From: Candidatus Saganbacteria bacterium
GTDB taxonomy: Bacteria; Margulisbacteria; WOR-1; O2-12-FULL-45-9
DNA length: 36,771 nucleotides
Assembly: GCA_016219705.1 (NCBI GenBank)
Contig: JACRKQ010000005.1
Location: 1-36,771 of the forward strand
Direction of reading: 5' to 3'
Position numbers and translations under genes: made by a program. Below the pieces are notes generated by a model. The model had not been told where the DNA came from. It did no database searches and saw only the letters and a list, made by a program, of their open reading frames with translations. Below, one piece after another: positions 1 through 8,959 of the stretch. How positions within the stretch are numbered: the stretch's first letter is position 1; every line of letters begins with the position of its first letter.

Positions 1-2315
1 AAAGACGGTTTTGCCTCTCTGCTACTGCTTTTGACTGTTCCGGAGAGGGCTTGTTCCAGCGCCTCTTTGAATTCTTTCATTGAACGATAATTAGCGCTGG
101 GTATTGGGGCAAGAGCTTTGATTAGGATTGGTTGCAGATAGTCGGGGACGGTGATTAGATTGGAGCCTGAGTTCTTCATCCAAGTTTCCCATTGTCCAAT
201 ATCCATCCGTCCGCCGATAGCTAATTCATAAAGCAGTATGCCGCAGGAGAAAATATCCAAACGGGCGTTAGCTATAGAATCTGAAGTATCAGCTGTTGCT
301 TTGTTTTGATAAATTAATGGCGCGCAGTAACCTATAGAAATAGCTGCATCGGTGGTGCGTGTCGGCCCGTCTATGTGTTCGTATCTGGCGATGCCTAAAT
401 CGATGATTACTGGCCTGGCAATGCCTCTCCCATCTTCGGTAACAAGAATATTTTTGGGTTTTAAATCACGATGATAAACTCCATTATCGTGTAAAAATAT
501 CACACCGTTAAGAATCGGCAAAAATATATCTGCTATTTGCTGTTGGTTAAGAGGAGCTCTCACTTCTTTAGAATCTTTCTTTTCCGTGAAATACGCAAAA
601 AGATTAGGAGCAGACTCCGAAGAGCCCGTTTTCTTAGGTAAAAACGGCGAGATAACAAAGATCGGCTCTTTAACCTCAAAGGCTAGAATGTTTCTCTCTT
701 CCTCTGTGGTAGGAGGATGTTTTAAATTAAAAAGCCTTTCAATTGCATCGATATTGACGATTCCAGAATCAATATTGGTATCTTCTGCTGGATTAATGTT
801 CCTATGAGGCGTGCGCGGAGGAGAAACTCTCTGTAGGGTTTTAAACTCGTTATTTGTCCTGTAAATTAAATCGGCACACTTTCTATTAGGGTCTTTATCC
901 TTTAGGCCATCATGATATCTCACTAAGTCAACAAATTTAAAGGCTTTTAAATTGCCGGCTGAATCTTCAGCTCGAAAAACAACGCCCATGCCGCCGACGG
1001 CAATTTGTTCCTTCAGCGTATAGGTAACCGGTGGTTTGCCAACAGCGAAAGTGGCGCCAATTGCGGGAAGAGCGGGAAAGCGCCCTTTTGGTGTCAACCT
1101 TCCTACCGCTACCTCTAAAGCCGCTTTAACATCCGCCGCTCGCTTTTGATACTGTTGAACAAAATCATCAACCACCTGCCTGGCGGTACTAGTGACATTT
1201 TCAAAACCAGAGAGAACGGCTCTACTGGGCCGGACTTTAGCCGCCTTATTTCTATTAATAATCTCCTGCATTTCGGTTACGGCTTTTGTAGCAGCGGCAA
1301 TATAATAATTTTGTCCCAGTTCCTTATCTTTCCCCTCTATTAATTCTTGATATATTCTAAGAGTATCTTGCGCGGTCTTTAGATCCGAAGGTGATTGGTT
1401 AATTTTCCGAATAAGCCTATCAGACGATTCCATTTGCTTTAAGGCGGCTATCGCGCTATCACATTCACCCCTTATTTGTGCGCGCAAAACTTCTTCGGCC
1501 GCTAAAACTTTGGCTTTGTTGTTATGCCAGAGGTGAAAGCCGCCAATAATAACGGATAACACAGCCCCAGCAATGTAATTGAGATAATTAAGTTCAAAAT
1601 TCCCTGGGTGAGGAAGAAGTACGCCAATATTAATTGTAAAAAAGTGAGTGGTAATATATCCTGCGCCCAAAGAAAGGCCATAAGCAATCTTAAAAGGGCG
1701 TGTGGTTTTAAAAATCAGCTGGCGTGATGTTTGAACCAAATCGCTAAGTTCATTAATAGATTGAATCTTAGTGTTTAAATTAATCGTGGAGGAAGAAGAG
1801 GACGTTAAGGACTTATTGACGTCACCACCACCACCCTTAGTAGTAGTTTCCGCAGTAATAATAGTTTCCGCTTCCATCCCTACGCGATATTTTGATATAA
1901 GTTGTGTAACGAGGAGCCCAAGGGTCGCTATTCCTGCGCCAATACCAATTGCCGGTACGGTGGAGACAAAAGCTGTGGCGATGGAGGCGCCAACAAGGGC
2001 CGAAATAATAATAGTCAGTATTTCGGTATTAGTTGCGCCTGTTTGTCCAGGGTATCTCCTGGCTGTCCGCCTTATGGGTGGTTGGGCAGATTTGGGAAGA
2101 GCAATGTTTGAAATTGATGTTGCGGTGGCGACAGTACCGGGAGCGATATATTCAATTTGGTCTGCTCGCAGAGGAACGCTCACTACCGGGGGATAAATAG
2201 TTTGGGCAGTCGCAGCGACCGAAGATCTCCTGGCTGTTATGGGCTGAAGCGGCCGCACCATCCGGCCATTTCTAGCTGCAGTTTTAAAGGTAAAGTCAAG
2301 CGAAAACAAATTCAT
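1..2315 (-). CDS. Membrane-anchored Ser/Thr protein kinase (3' end beyond window)
   Basis: Hanks-type Ser/Thr kinase. The reading frame is open from the ATG at 2315 to the left edge (771 codons) with no stop, so the C-terminus is missing. It begins with a Pro/Arg-rich cytoplasmic-looking segment, then has hydrophobic spans at about residues 92-135 and 208-267 and a helical linker. The kinase domain starts near residue 440. Visible motifs are a glycine-rich loop (IAVGGMGVVF), the ATP-binding lysine in AFKFVD, the catalytic loop HRDLKPKNIL (H at ~615) and the metal-binding motif as DLG instead of DFG (~639), followed by DIFSCGILLYELA. All catalytic residues are present, so an active kinase is expected. 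GGGAGGAG lies just before the ATG. It follows a PPM-like gene on the same strand and has its own sigma-28-type promoter. The likely role is phospho-signalling for the neighbouring envelope cluster; the substrate is unknown. Confidence 0.88.
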   Translation of the reverse strand, partial: MNLFSLDFTFKTAARNGRMVRPLQPITARRSSVAATAQTIYPPVVSVPLRADQIEYIAPGTVATATSISNIALPKSAQPPIRRTARRYPGQTGATNTEILTIIISALVGASIATAFVSTVPAIGIGAGIATLGLLVTQLISKYRVGMEAETIITAETTTKGGGGDVNKSLTSSSSSTINLNTKIQSINELSDLVQTSRQLIFKTTRPFKIAYGLSLGAGYITTHFFTINIGVLLPHPGNFELNYLNYIAGAVLSVIIGGFHLWHNNKAKVLAAEEVLRAQIRGECDSAIAALKQMESSDRLIRKINQSPSDLKTAQDTLRIYQELIEGKDKELGQNYYIAAATKAVTEMQEIINRNKAAKVRPSRAVLSGFENVTSTARQVVDDFVQQYQKRAADVKAALEVAVGRLTPKGRFPALPAIGATFAVGKPPVTYTLKEQIAVGGMGVVFRAEDSAGNLKAFKFVDLVRYHDGLKDKDPNRKCADLIYRTNNEFKTLQRVSPPRTPHRNINPAEDTNIDSGIVNIDAIERLFNLKHPPTTEEERNILAFEVKEPIFVISPFLPKKTGSSESAPNLFAYFTEKKDSKEVRAPLNQQQIADIFLPILNGVIFLHDNGVYHRDLKPKNILVTEDGRGIARPVIIDLGIARYEHIDGPTRTTDAAISIGYCAPLIYQNKATADTSDSIANARLDIFSCGILLYELAIGGRMDIGQWETWMKNSGSNLITVPDYLQPILIKALAPIPSANYRSMKEFKEALEQALSGTVKSSSREAKPS

Positions 2316-2336
2316 CTTTCTCCTCCCAACAAATGA

Positions 2337-2363
2337 TTATCCGCAGTTCCTGGAAAAAATTTC
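2337..2363 (-). promoter_or_regulatory. Sigma-28-type promoter of the kinase gene
   Basis: On the minus strand, GAAATTTT (2363-2356) is followed by exactly 11 bases and then GCGGATAA (2344-2337). The kinase ATG lies ~20 bases downstream, with a GGGAGGAG ribosome site in between. An A-tract sits just upstream of the -35 box. It is one of five sites in the window with the same boxes and spacing; the 11-base spacer shares CCAGnAACT with the site before the 567-aa gene. Confidence 0.62.
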
Positions 2364-2398
2364 AGTCAATTTTAAAAAACGCCACAAGGACGCTTTAC

Positions 2399-4102
2399 TC
2401 ATGAGACTTTTAATACAGCCAGGCTGATATCATTCATGGCGATATTTTTATCGCCGAGCGCCAGACCGAGTTTCTGGGCAAAAATTTTTGGTTGTAAATC
2501 GTTATCAATCAAATTATTAACCAATGTTGTCATTGCAGTATCGTCTAATAACGTCGATTTCGTTATGACAACTATCCACCCTTCACCCGACAAGTTGTGA
2601 ACGGGAGTTGTTGTGACCAGCGGGGTAAAGATTTTATCGTCTTTCTTGATAAAAAGAATCGAAAAGGCGGTGTTGTCGCCAGCCAATTTAATTGTCAAAT
2701 TTCTCCCTTCCAGCGAGACGGCCGCCAAGTTTGCGCCGCTATTTTGATGGAGCCGCTTCTCATTGACTACCTGGAAAATGTCCATGCCATACCTGGCGGC
2801 TTCGAGCACCCTGTCAACAGTAACAGGATCTGTAGAAGAAGCGCTAAGAATCCGATTAGCGGCGAAGACAACTGCATGGCCGGCGATTTCAGCCCCGCAT
2901 GGATACTCGTATTTTCCGGCAAGTTTTTCCCGCAGCAATTTTTTTAATTCAGCAATTTTAGGTTTTGCTGAATCACTTGGCAGCGCCATTTCTATAGCAA
3001 CATGAGTAATGTTAGGTTTGAAAGCAAGCTTTCTATCATTTGGCTCCTTAAATAATGCCCGGACATCGTCGATGTAAAGTTCTCTTGGAATATCTGATCT
3101 AGCAACACCTTCTTCTTGAAGTAAGGAGTCTGTTGAGCCGCTGGCCATGACAACGGTATTGGCAGTCAAAAAGAGCGCCTGCTGCGGCGGTAGATTTCCC
3201 CGATGCCCGCAGAAAGCGCCGGCATTATCGCCGAATTTGATTGGATCACCATCATGAGAGTTAAGATGATGGGTTATGCCGCCAAAGACGGCTAAAAAGC
3301 CTGCCGGCGGAGTTCCTATAGTATTAGCGAAACTTTCTCCCACCGAAACGGCTGACAGTCTGTCATCCATCCCTCTTGGAGGAATATGCTTCATCGGGGG
3401 GGAATTAATCTCTTCTCTTAATTTCTCACTGGCTACTTTATGATCATGTTTTAATATTTGTTTCTGGCTTCTGTAGATGCCGACGGTTAAACCAGCCGCC
3501 GTGCCTATGATCGCGCCAAGGAGCTTGTTCCCTTGGGCAAGAAAATAAAAAACTGTTCCCCCGAAAGCGGTGAAAAAAGAAGTGCTTACCGCGTTCCAAC
3601 CTCTAACGCCTAAGGAGGCTGCCCGTGGCAGAAGATAATTTAAACCGTATCCTAGGCCGAGTCCGATGCCGGACAATGCCAGTGTGGCGACAGGAGCGAG
3701 CGGCAGTGAAAATAATCTGACAACAGGAATAAAAAGATTTTTGATGGATGAAGAAAAGCTAGCTAAGAAGCCTAGAATGAAGGGGGCGCCTATGATTATT
3801 AGCTGCTTTTGATCCATGGCGCCAGAAGAATCTCTCCATAAATCGCGGTTATTTATTTTTGCTTTTACCGGCGCAATTGGGGGCGTTGCACCAGCAGGGG
3901 CTACGGCCGCGACCTGGACAGCGGCTGTATTTGGATCAACTACCGGGATATCACCAGGGCGAATTGGCGTTGCGGAAAGAGGGGCTGGCGTAGTCGGCAA
4001 AGTAAGACGAGCCGGTACAGGCGGTAAATTAGGCCGAGCGTTTCTCCTTGAACTTGTCGGACTTGTCAGCTTTGCAGTTGTTCCGAATAATCTAAAAAAC
4101 AT
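2399..4102 (-). CDS. Membrane protein with degenerate PP2C/PPM-phosphatase-like domain
   Basis: 567 aa. Residues 1-90 are Pro/Ala/Thr-rich and low in complexity. Residues ~98-210 hold about four hydrophobic spans rich in Gly and Ala. Residues ~240-567 form a soluble domain whose layout resembles PP2C/PPM phosphatases: GFLAVFGGITHH sits where the family has aVfDGxGGH, LTIKLAGDNTAFSILF resembles the central GDSR strand, and the end NDISLAVLKV resembles the final DNiTvvvv strand. The metal-binding Asp of the DG motif is replaced by Gly, so catalysis is doubtful and a pseudophosphatase or sensor role is possible. The N-terminal layout (Pro-rich, then spans, then a soluble domain) mirrors that of the kinase encoded next to it. 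AGGAGGAG precedes the ATG and a sigma-28-type promoter lies ~58 bases upstream. The PPM call is by eye only. Confidence 0.55.
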   Translation of the reverse strand: MFFRLFGTTAKLTSPTSSRRNARPNLPPVPARLTLPTTPAPLSATPIRPGDIPVVDPNTAAVQVAAVAPAGATPPIAPVKAKINNRDLWRDSSGAMDQKQLIIIGAPFILGFLASFSSSIKNLFIPVVRLFSLPLAPVATLALSGIGLGLGYGLNYLLPRAASLGVRGWNAVSTSFFTAFGGTVFYFLAQGNKLLGAIIGTAAGLTVGIYRSQKQILKHDHKVASEKLREEINSPPMKHIPPRGMDDRLSAVSVGESFANTIGTPPAGFLAVFGGITHHLNSHDGDPIKFGDNAGAFCGHRGNLPPQQALFLTANTVVMASGSTDSLLQEEGVARSDIPRELYIDDVRALFKEPNDRKLAFKPNITHVAIEMALPSDSAKPKIAELKKLLREKLAGKYEYPCGAEIAGHAVVFAANRILSASSTDPVTVDRVLEAARYGMDIFQVVNEKRLHQNSGANLAAVSLEGRNLTIKLAGDNTAFSILFIKKDDKIFTPLVTTTPVHNLSGEGWIVVITKSTLLDDTAMTTLVNNLIDNDLQPKIFAQKLGLALGDKNIAMNDISLAVLKVS

Positions 4103-4159
4103 TTTTTTTCTCCTCCTAATTTCTTGTCAATCAAGGGATACAGCCATTCCGTCAGATAT

Positions 4160-4186
4160 TTATCGACAGTTACTGGCAAAAATTTC
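4160..4186 (-). promoter_or_regulatory. Sigma-28-type promoter of the PPM-like gene
   Basis: On the minus strand, GAAATTTT (4186-4179), 11 bases, then GTCGATAA (4167-4160). The -10 box is one base from the FliA consensus GCCGATAA. The preceding context AAAATAACCT is close to that before the kinase and ilvE-like sites. The expected leader is about 50 bases before the AGGAGG and ATG at 4102. Confidence 0.65.
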
Positions 4187-4204
4187 AGGTTATTTTTGGG
4201 ATTT

Positions 4205-7200
4205 TTAATGAGAGGTCGTCCAAACGCCGGCGTCATAAAGGAATCTTTCTCTCTCTTCCTCGGATGTGGTGGAGCGGGAATTATGCTGTAAGCCGTTCCC
4301 ATCTAGATAGAAAGTAGCCAGAGCTCCGAATTGCTGGAGAATATAACCCCAACTGCCGCCGCCTTGTATTGCCCAATTGGCGCCAACTTCACCCCATGGC
4401 CATTGTACGGCGGCCCTAACGGCCAACTCGTAACCAAACTGCCAGCCAAGCAGAGGAAGATCGTCAACAATAGTCAATGATGTCTCACTGCGCTCATTTG
4501 TTCTGCCGCCCTGGTCATTAAAAACACGCACCCCGGCGGAAGCGGAAAGCGCCAGCGGCGGTAAATTTCTGTCCACGCGGTCGCGATATTCAAGGGCCGC
4601 TCCAGCGGCGGCCGAAGAGACACGCAGTCTATGTCCCTGGTAAACAAAAGGATAACTAGCCGCATTGACGTATCCTCCGATTTGGAACGGCGTCTCATAG
4701 CCAGAAATACGAAGAGGGCGGGGAGAATAAAACAGACTGAATCTGCCGGAATATGCGTGCAGATATGGGTTTGCCGTATTAAAAGCGGCAAAAATTGTTT
4801 CGCGAGCGGACAAGGAGCCTGTTAACCTTTGTGAGCCGCCGCCAGCAACACTCCAATTATGATTAATGAAAAATTGACTGCTGGCCCGGCTTTCATTCAA
4901 TCCGCGGCTGCCAGATGCTGCCAGCCAGAAATTATCCCCTCGATAAATGGCGCCGAGAGAGAGCGATGAGATCCCACCGCCATTGCCGACATCGTGGCGA
5001 AATTGCAGCTCGATTGCCAGTCTGCGGAGACAATTAGTAATCGCTTCGAACGGGATACTTAAAGTTGCTCTGACACTGCTCTCGCTGGCGCCGTTAGAAT
5101 CACGGAAACTGACAAATTCGCCTCGCAATAATATTGACATCCTCTCCCTGATCGTCGGCTGTGCCGCCAGATCTCTGACGCTGTGTTCAACTGTCGGTGG
5201 AAGAGGAATGTTGAGAGTATTCAGGTTATGAATCTGGTCGACAGCCAGGCGCAGCGGCCGCCAGATTTCGTCCCAGCCGCGCTGCTGCTGCAAGACTCGT
5301 TGAGCTTGGCCCAAACGGACATTGGTCATAATCAGATAGCGGTCAGAAGAGCCGGCGCTTAAACGTTGGGCATGTTCAATAGCCAAGCGATATTCTGCCT
5401 CCGGACTGGCGTCGCTGTCGCTGTCGTCAAGATGGCGGTGGGCATGCGAATAATTATAAATATCTCCCAAACCAAGATGGGCTTTTGCCAGCAGTGTTTC
5501 CCAGCCCTGGGTCGGATGGGCTTGTAAGCTGGCAGTGGGATGAACCGCGCGAAAGATGTTCAGAGCGCGGTTGTAATGTCTTATTGATTCGGCCCAACGT
5601 TGTTCTGGTCCGGCAAAGCGGCGGATATCGCCCAAGCGTAATGCAGTTTGCGCTTCCAGCTGAAGCGCAAAAGGTTCGCCAATAAGCCGGCGCAGAGAGT
5701 GTTCATCGTTAGGAGCGATTAGACCAGAAAGATGATTCAGTACGGCCAGCGCGGCAGGATAGGTTGTTTCGCGGGTCCGGGAGGCGTCAAAAGCCAGGTT
5801 GTCCGCCAGGTTGAGCAGGAGCCGCAACTGGTAGCGGGCAAAAGAAATCGGGCGGTGTTTGAAAAGCAGCTGTATTTCCTGCGGGGCCTCGTCGAGCTTA
5901 AATGTGACGCGAGTCAGCGCCGCGCGGATATTTTCCGGCGTTAAATTGGCGGGATCAAGAGCTTGTTGACCACTGATGGTTTCATTAAGTCTTTCAGCCA
6001 GAAAAGAGGCGGCTTGAGCGAAGTGGCGTTGGCGCGAATGGGTTTCCACTTGCAGGGAGACAAGCCGGCCGTAAAGATCGGGATCACGGGCATCATGTTT
6101 CACTAGTTGGACAAGGGAAGTATTTTCAAAGGGGAGTGTTTCTGGATTCTCTCCGCGGCGCAGAGATAATTCACAATCTAAAATTTTATAGAGAGCCCGG
6201 GCGCGTGAAATGGCGCGGGTGGGACGAGGATTGCCTCTTTGGTCGATCCAAGGGAAAGAGCTTCTAATATTATTCAGGGTTTGTTGTGCTTGCGCCTGTT
6301 GATCAACCCAGCCCCAGGAGAGGGCATCAGCGGCTTGGAGTCGAAGATAGGCTTTTGTGCTGGAGGGGAGGATCAGGCGATTAGAAGACAAGCGGCAGCG
6401 CAAATTATTTATTGCTCCCTCAAGTCCTAGATGAGCGGCAAGCTCTCTGGGAGTTGTGGGGAAAGGAATTTCGGTCCCCAGTAATTTTCCGACCAGCCAC
6501 CAGATTAAAGGGTGTGTTTCCGGACGCGTGCCGTAAAGTTCGATTAAATCATTGAGCCCGCGGACAATCAATGAAGAATCATAGGGATCAGAAGGGCGAT
6601 TAAAAATATTGAAAATACGTTCTTCCAATTTTCTGACATTATCAATTTCGGCATTATCTGTCGAAGAAATCTCTGGATAGACCTCTCCTTGTCTGACGAT
6701 AAATTCACCATGCCAAAGAGCGGATTCTTCGAGCATCATCTGCGCCCGCTGTCGCGTGCCACCTCGCAAGATCTGCAAATTAATAGCGCTATTTACCTGT
6801 TCTTGAGCGGCGGCCACAACAGTATTAGCCTCGGTCGAAGATTCATCCAATTGTTCAGACATGAGAAGGGAAGCCAGCCAGAGTTTAGCAGTGGCCAGAG
6901 TGAGACTGTCTGGACCCGGCAGGTCAGCGGCCTGATCGCTGATTATCGCATCATATTCGGGGTGAGCGGCAGCAGCGTGAGGTTCAAGAGCAGGCATGGT
7001 TACTCTGCTCCCGCCGCCAGCTTCGACAATTTTATTGAGCATCCGATAAGCGGCGGCCATCCTGCCGCGCACTTCAGGGCTATCTTCTTCTGCTTCTCCC
7101 AGGCCGCGGGCGATAAAGGCCTGGCGGATAAGGGTTTCGGCCATAGCTAGATAAACACTGTAGCGTTGGACAAGGGATAACAGTCGCGGCCGTGAAGAAA

Positions 7201-8959
7201 GACCTGTTTGGTCGTAGAGACGATTGCCAATATCAATAAGCTTGTTGAAGGAAAAAGCTAATAACTGATCCTGAAAAACGGTAACAAGATATTCATCAAA
7301 TGACCGGCGTGCCTCTGGTCCGTTTAAATTCGGAGCGGCGATATTGGTATAAGGGCGAAGAATATATTCGTCAAAATAAGGAGGGATAAAACCTTCTCTG
7401 ATTCTGCCGGAGAGAGCATTAATTGTGTTGGCGAGTGTCAGCTCTCCTTGGGCGATAGTTGTCTGCAGCCAGCGATGGACTAAGTTTGTGGCCAAGGGTG
7501 ATCGAGGATGGCATCTGGTAACGGGGAGATTGCCCGATGTGATTCTATTCCTATTTTCTTGCCCCCAGTGTAGGACATTTCTCAAGCGGTGCAGACCTCG
7601 AGTGAAATTGTCATCATACGGTTGTTCATAATGGACAAGAAACTCTCCTAGGAAAGCGAACTGAATAGAATTGCCTGCTGCCGCCTGCCGTCCGGCTGAA
7701 AAAGCGAGGCTTTGATCAGCCGACGGCCGGGTATTGCGCAAGTAAGTCTCCGCCTCTTGCCACAAGCGTTGGGCTTCGGCAAGTTCTGCTTCCTCACTGG
7801 TGAAAGATTGGCCATTGGCATTGCTAAGAATTGATAAACTCTCCGCCCTCGTAGTCAATATTGAAGCCATAAAATAATTGACAAAAGCAAAGTTACCTTT
7901 TAAATTCCTTATCATCCGCGGGATTACTCGAGACCGTTCTCCTGGAGGCAGGGAAGCTAGATTGGTGGGAGATTGATATTGTATGGGATCGAGGTACTGA
8001 CGGCGGTCAGTCGGTTCTGATCCAGAGGGATTAAAATCATGCAACAGCTGATTTACCGACAAATAATAAATGTCATGTTCTCTTGCCATTACTGAACGCC
8101 CATTTGCGGCAGTTCTTGAAACAAGACGATCATCGGCTGGAATGGCGATAGCTAGACGACGAAAATAAAATTCGGCCTGACCAAGCAATTCTCTGAAGCG
8201 GTGGGAATTTGCTTCCCCTCCCAGTTCTTTATAAATAAGCGCCTGGCTGTATAAGTTCTCGCCGATTAGAGCAGAGAAGCGCGGGTTGGGCTGGCCATTC
8301 AATACCAGATAACGCTGATAAATCTCCTGCAGGGCATATAATCGACGGAGTGAATGATTATTGACAACTGTTCGCCAATTATCTTCTACCCCGGGATGTT
8401 CTTCGTATGAGGGGCCCAACATACTTCTTGCCTGTAATGCTTGACGATATTCAAGGATATCAGAATTATTAGCCAGGATAGTGGCAATTTGAGGTTGCCA
8501 GCGATGATATCTGGCTGTGCCGTTATAACCTGGCCTAGTACCGCCTAATTGCCTAACAAATTCTGGCGGCGATATCAGATAGCCCATGTTTTCATTGAGC
8601 AGAGATAAAATTAAGTTATACTCTTCTCTTTCTCCTGTAGCGCTGGCGATCGATTGTGAACCAGGCGGAGGATCCGTGAATCTTCGATCACCCGGCGGGC
8701 GAAAAATAGGTAAAGTATCGCTACGTTCGCACGTAATTGCAATTTCAACTTGAAGATTAAGAAAAAAATCATCTATAGCGATAGGCATATCGTCATCATC
8801 TGATGAACCGATTATTGTTTCCGGTTGTTGCTGCCTAGGACAAGTTGAGCCGGTAACTTGAAGCGGCAGGCTCGCATTTATAAAAAATAAAATAGGGCTA
8901 ATGGACACGACAAACCTCCTCAGCTGCCAATAAATAATAGTTGCGCCTAATGTACTCAT
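4205..8959 (-). CDS. Giant helical-repeat protein with C-terminal outer-membrane beta-barrel (BcsC-like layout)
   Basis: About 1584 aa. The N-terminus reads as a possible export signal (an Arg-Arg region followed by VVSISPILFFI). Roughly residues 100-1270 are helical, TPR-like repeats with recurring Ala/Leu/Tyr patterns such as AEYRLAIEHAQRLSA. The last ~305 residues change to alternating polar/hydrophobic strands with Gly-rich turns (at least 12-14 strands), typical of an outer-membrane barrel. TPR superhelix plus C-terminal barrel is the layout of the polysaccharide exporter BcsC, and the gene directly follows a GH8-domain gene as BcsC does BcsZ in cellulose operons; sequence homology to BcsC was not established. 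Start choice: the ATG at 8959 has AAGGA 8 bases upstream and gives the signal-like N-terminus, but overlaps the previous gene by 62 bases. A GTG at 8908 has a better GAGGAGG site and an 11-base overlap. Either way translation is coupled to the upstream gene. Confidence 0.72.
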   Translation of the reverse strand: MSTLGATIIYWQLRRFVVSISPILFFINASLPLQVTGSTCPRQQQPETIIGSSDDDDMPIAIDDFFLNLQVEIAITCERSDTLPIFRPPGDRRFTDPPPGSQSIASATGEREEYNLILSLLNENMGYLISPPEFVRQLGGTRPGYNGTARYHRWQPQIATILANNSDILEYRQALQARSMLGPSYEEHPGVEDNWRTVVNNHSLRRLYALQEIYQRYLVLNGQPNPRFSALIGENLYSQALIYKELGGEANSHRFRELLGQAEFYFRRLAIAIPADDRLVSRTAANGRSVMAREHDIYYLSVNQLLHDFNPSGSEPTDRRQYLDPIQYQSPTNLASLPPGERSRVIPRMIRNLKGNFAFVNYFMASILTTRAESLSILSNANGQSFTSEEAELAEAQRLWQEAETYLRNTRPSADQSLAFSAGRQAAAGNSIQFAFLGEFLVHYEQPYDDNFTRGLHRLRNVLHWGQENRNRITSGNLPVTRCHPRSPLATNLVHRWLQTTIAQGELTLANTINALSGRIREGFIPPYFDEYILRPYTNIAAPNLNGPEARRSFDEYLVTVFQDQLLAFSFNKLIDIGNRLYDQTGLSSRPRLLSLVQRYSVYLAMAETLIRQAFIARGLGEAEEDSPEVRGRMAAAYRMLNKIVEAGGGSRVTMPALEPHAAAAHPEYDAIISDQAADLPGPDSLTLATAKLWLASLLMSEQLDESSTEANTVVAAAQEQVNSAINLQILRGGTRQRAQMMLEESALWHGEFIVRQGEVYPEISSTDNAEIDNVRKLEERIFNIFNRPSDPYDSSLIVRGLNDLIELYGTRPETHPLIWWLVGKLLGTEIPFPTTPRELAAHLGLEGAINNLRCRLSSNRLILPSSTKAYLRLQAADALSWGWVDQQAQAQQTLNNIRSSFPWIDQRGNPRPTRAISRARALYKILDCELSLRRGENPETLPFENTSLVQLVKHDARDPDLYGRLVSLQVETHSRQRHFAQAASFLAERLNETISGQQALDPANLTPENIRAALTRVTFKLDEAPQEIQLLFKHRPISFARYQLRLLLNLADNLAFDASRTRETTYPAALAVLNHLSGLIAPNDEHSLRRLIGEPFALQLEAQTALRLGDIRRFAGPEQRWAESIRHYNRALNIFRAVHPTASLQAHPTQGWETLLAKAHLGLGDIYNYSHAHRHLDDSDSDASPEAEYRLAIEHAQRLSAGSSDRYLIMTNVRLGQAQRVLQQQRGWDEIWRPLRLAVDQIHNLNTLNIPLPPTVEHSVRDLAAQPTIRERMSILLRGEFVSFRDSNGASESSVRATLSIPFEAITNCLRRLAIELQFRHDVGNGGGISSLSLGAIYRGDNFWLAASGSRGLNESRASSQFFINHNWSVAGGGSQRLTGSLSARETIFAAFNTANPYLHAYSGRFSLFYSPRPLRISGYETPFQIGGYVNAASYPFVYQGHRLRVSSAAAGAALEYRDRVDRNLPPLALSASAGVRVFNDQGGRTNERSETSLTIVDDLPLLGWQFGYELAVRAAVQWPWGEVGANWAIQGGGSWGYILQQFGALATFYLDGNGLQHNSRSTTSEEERERFLYDAGVWTTSH

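Noticed and set aside
1771-2196. 141-aa plus-strand frame in the kinase region
   Set aside because: It is antisense to the continuous kinase reading frame, which has clear domain motifs and a ribosome site.
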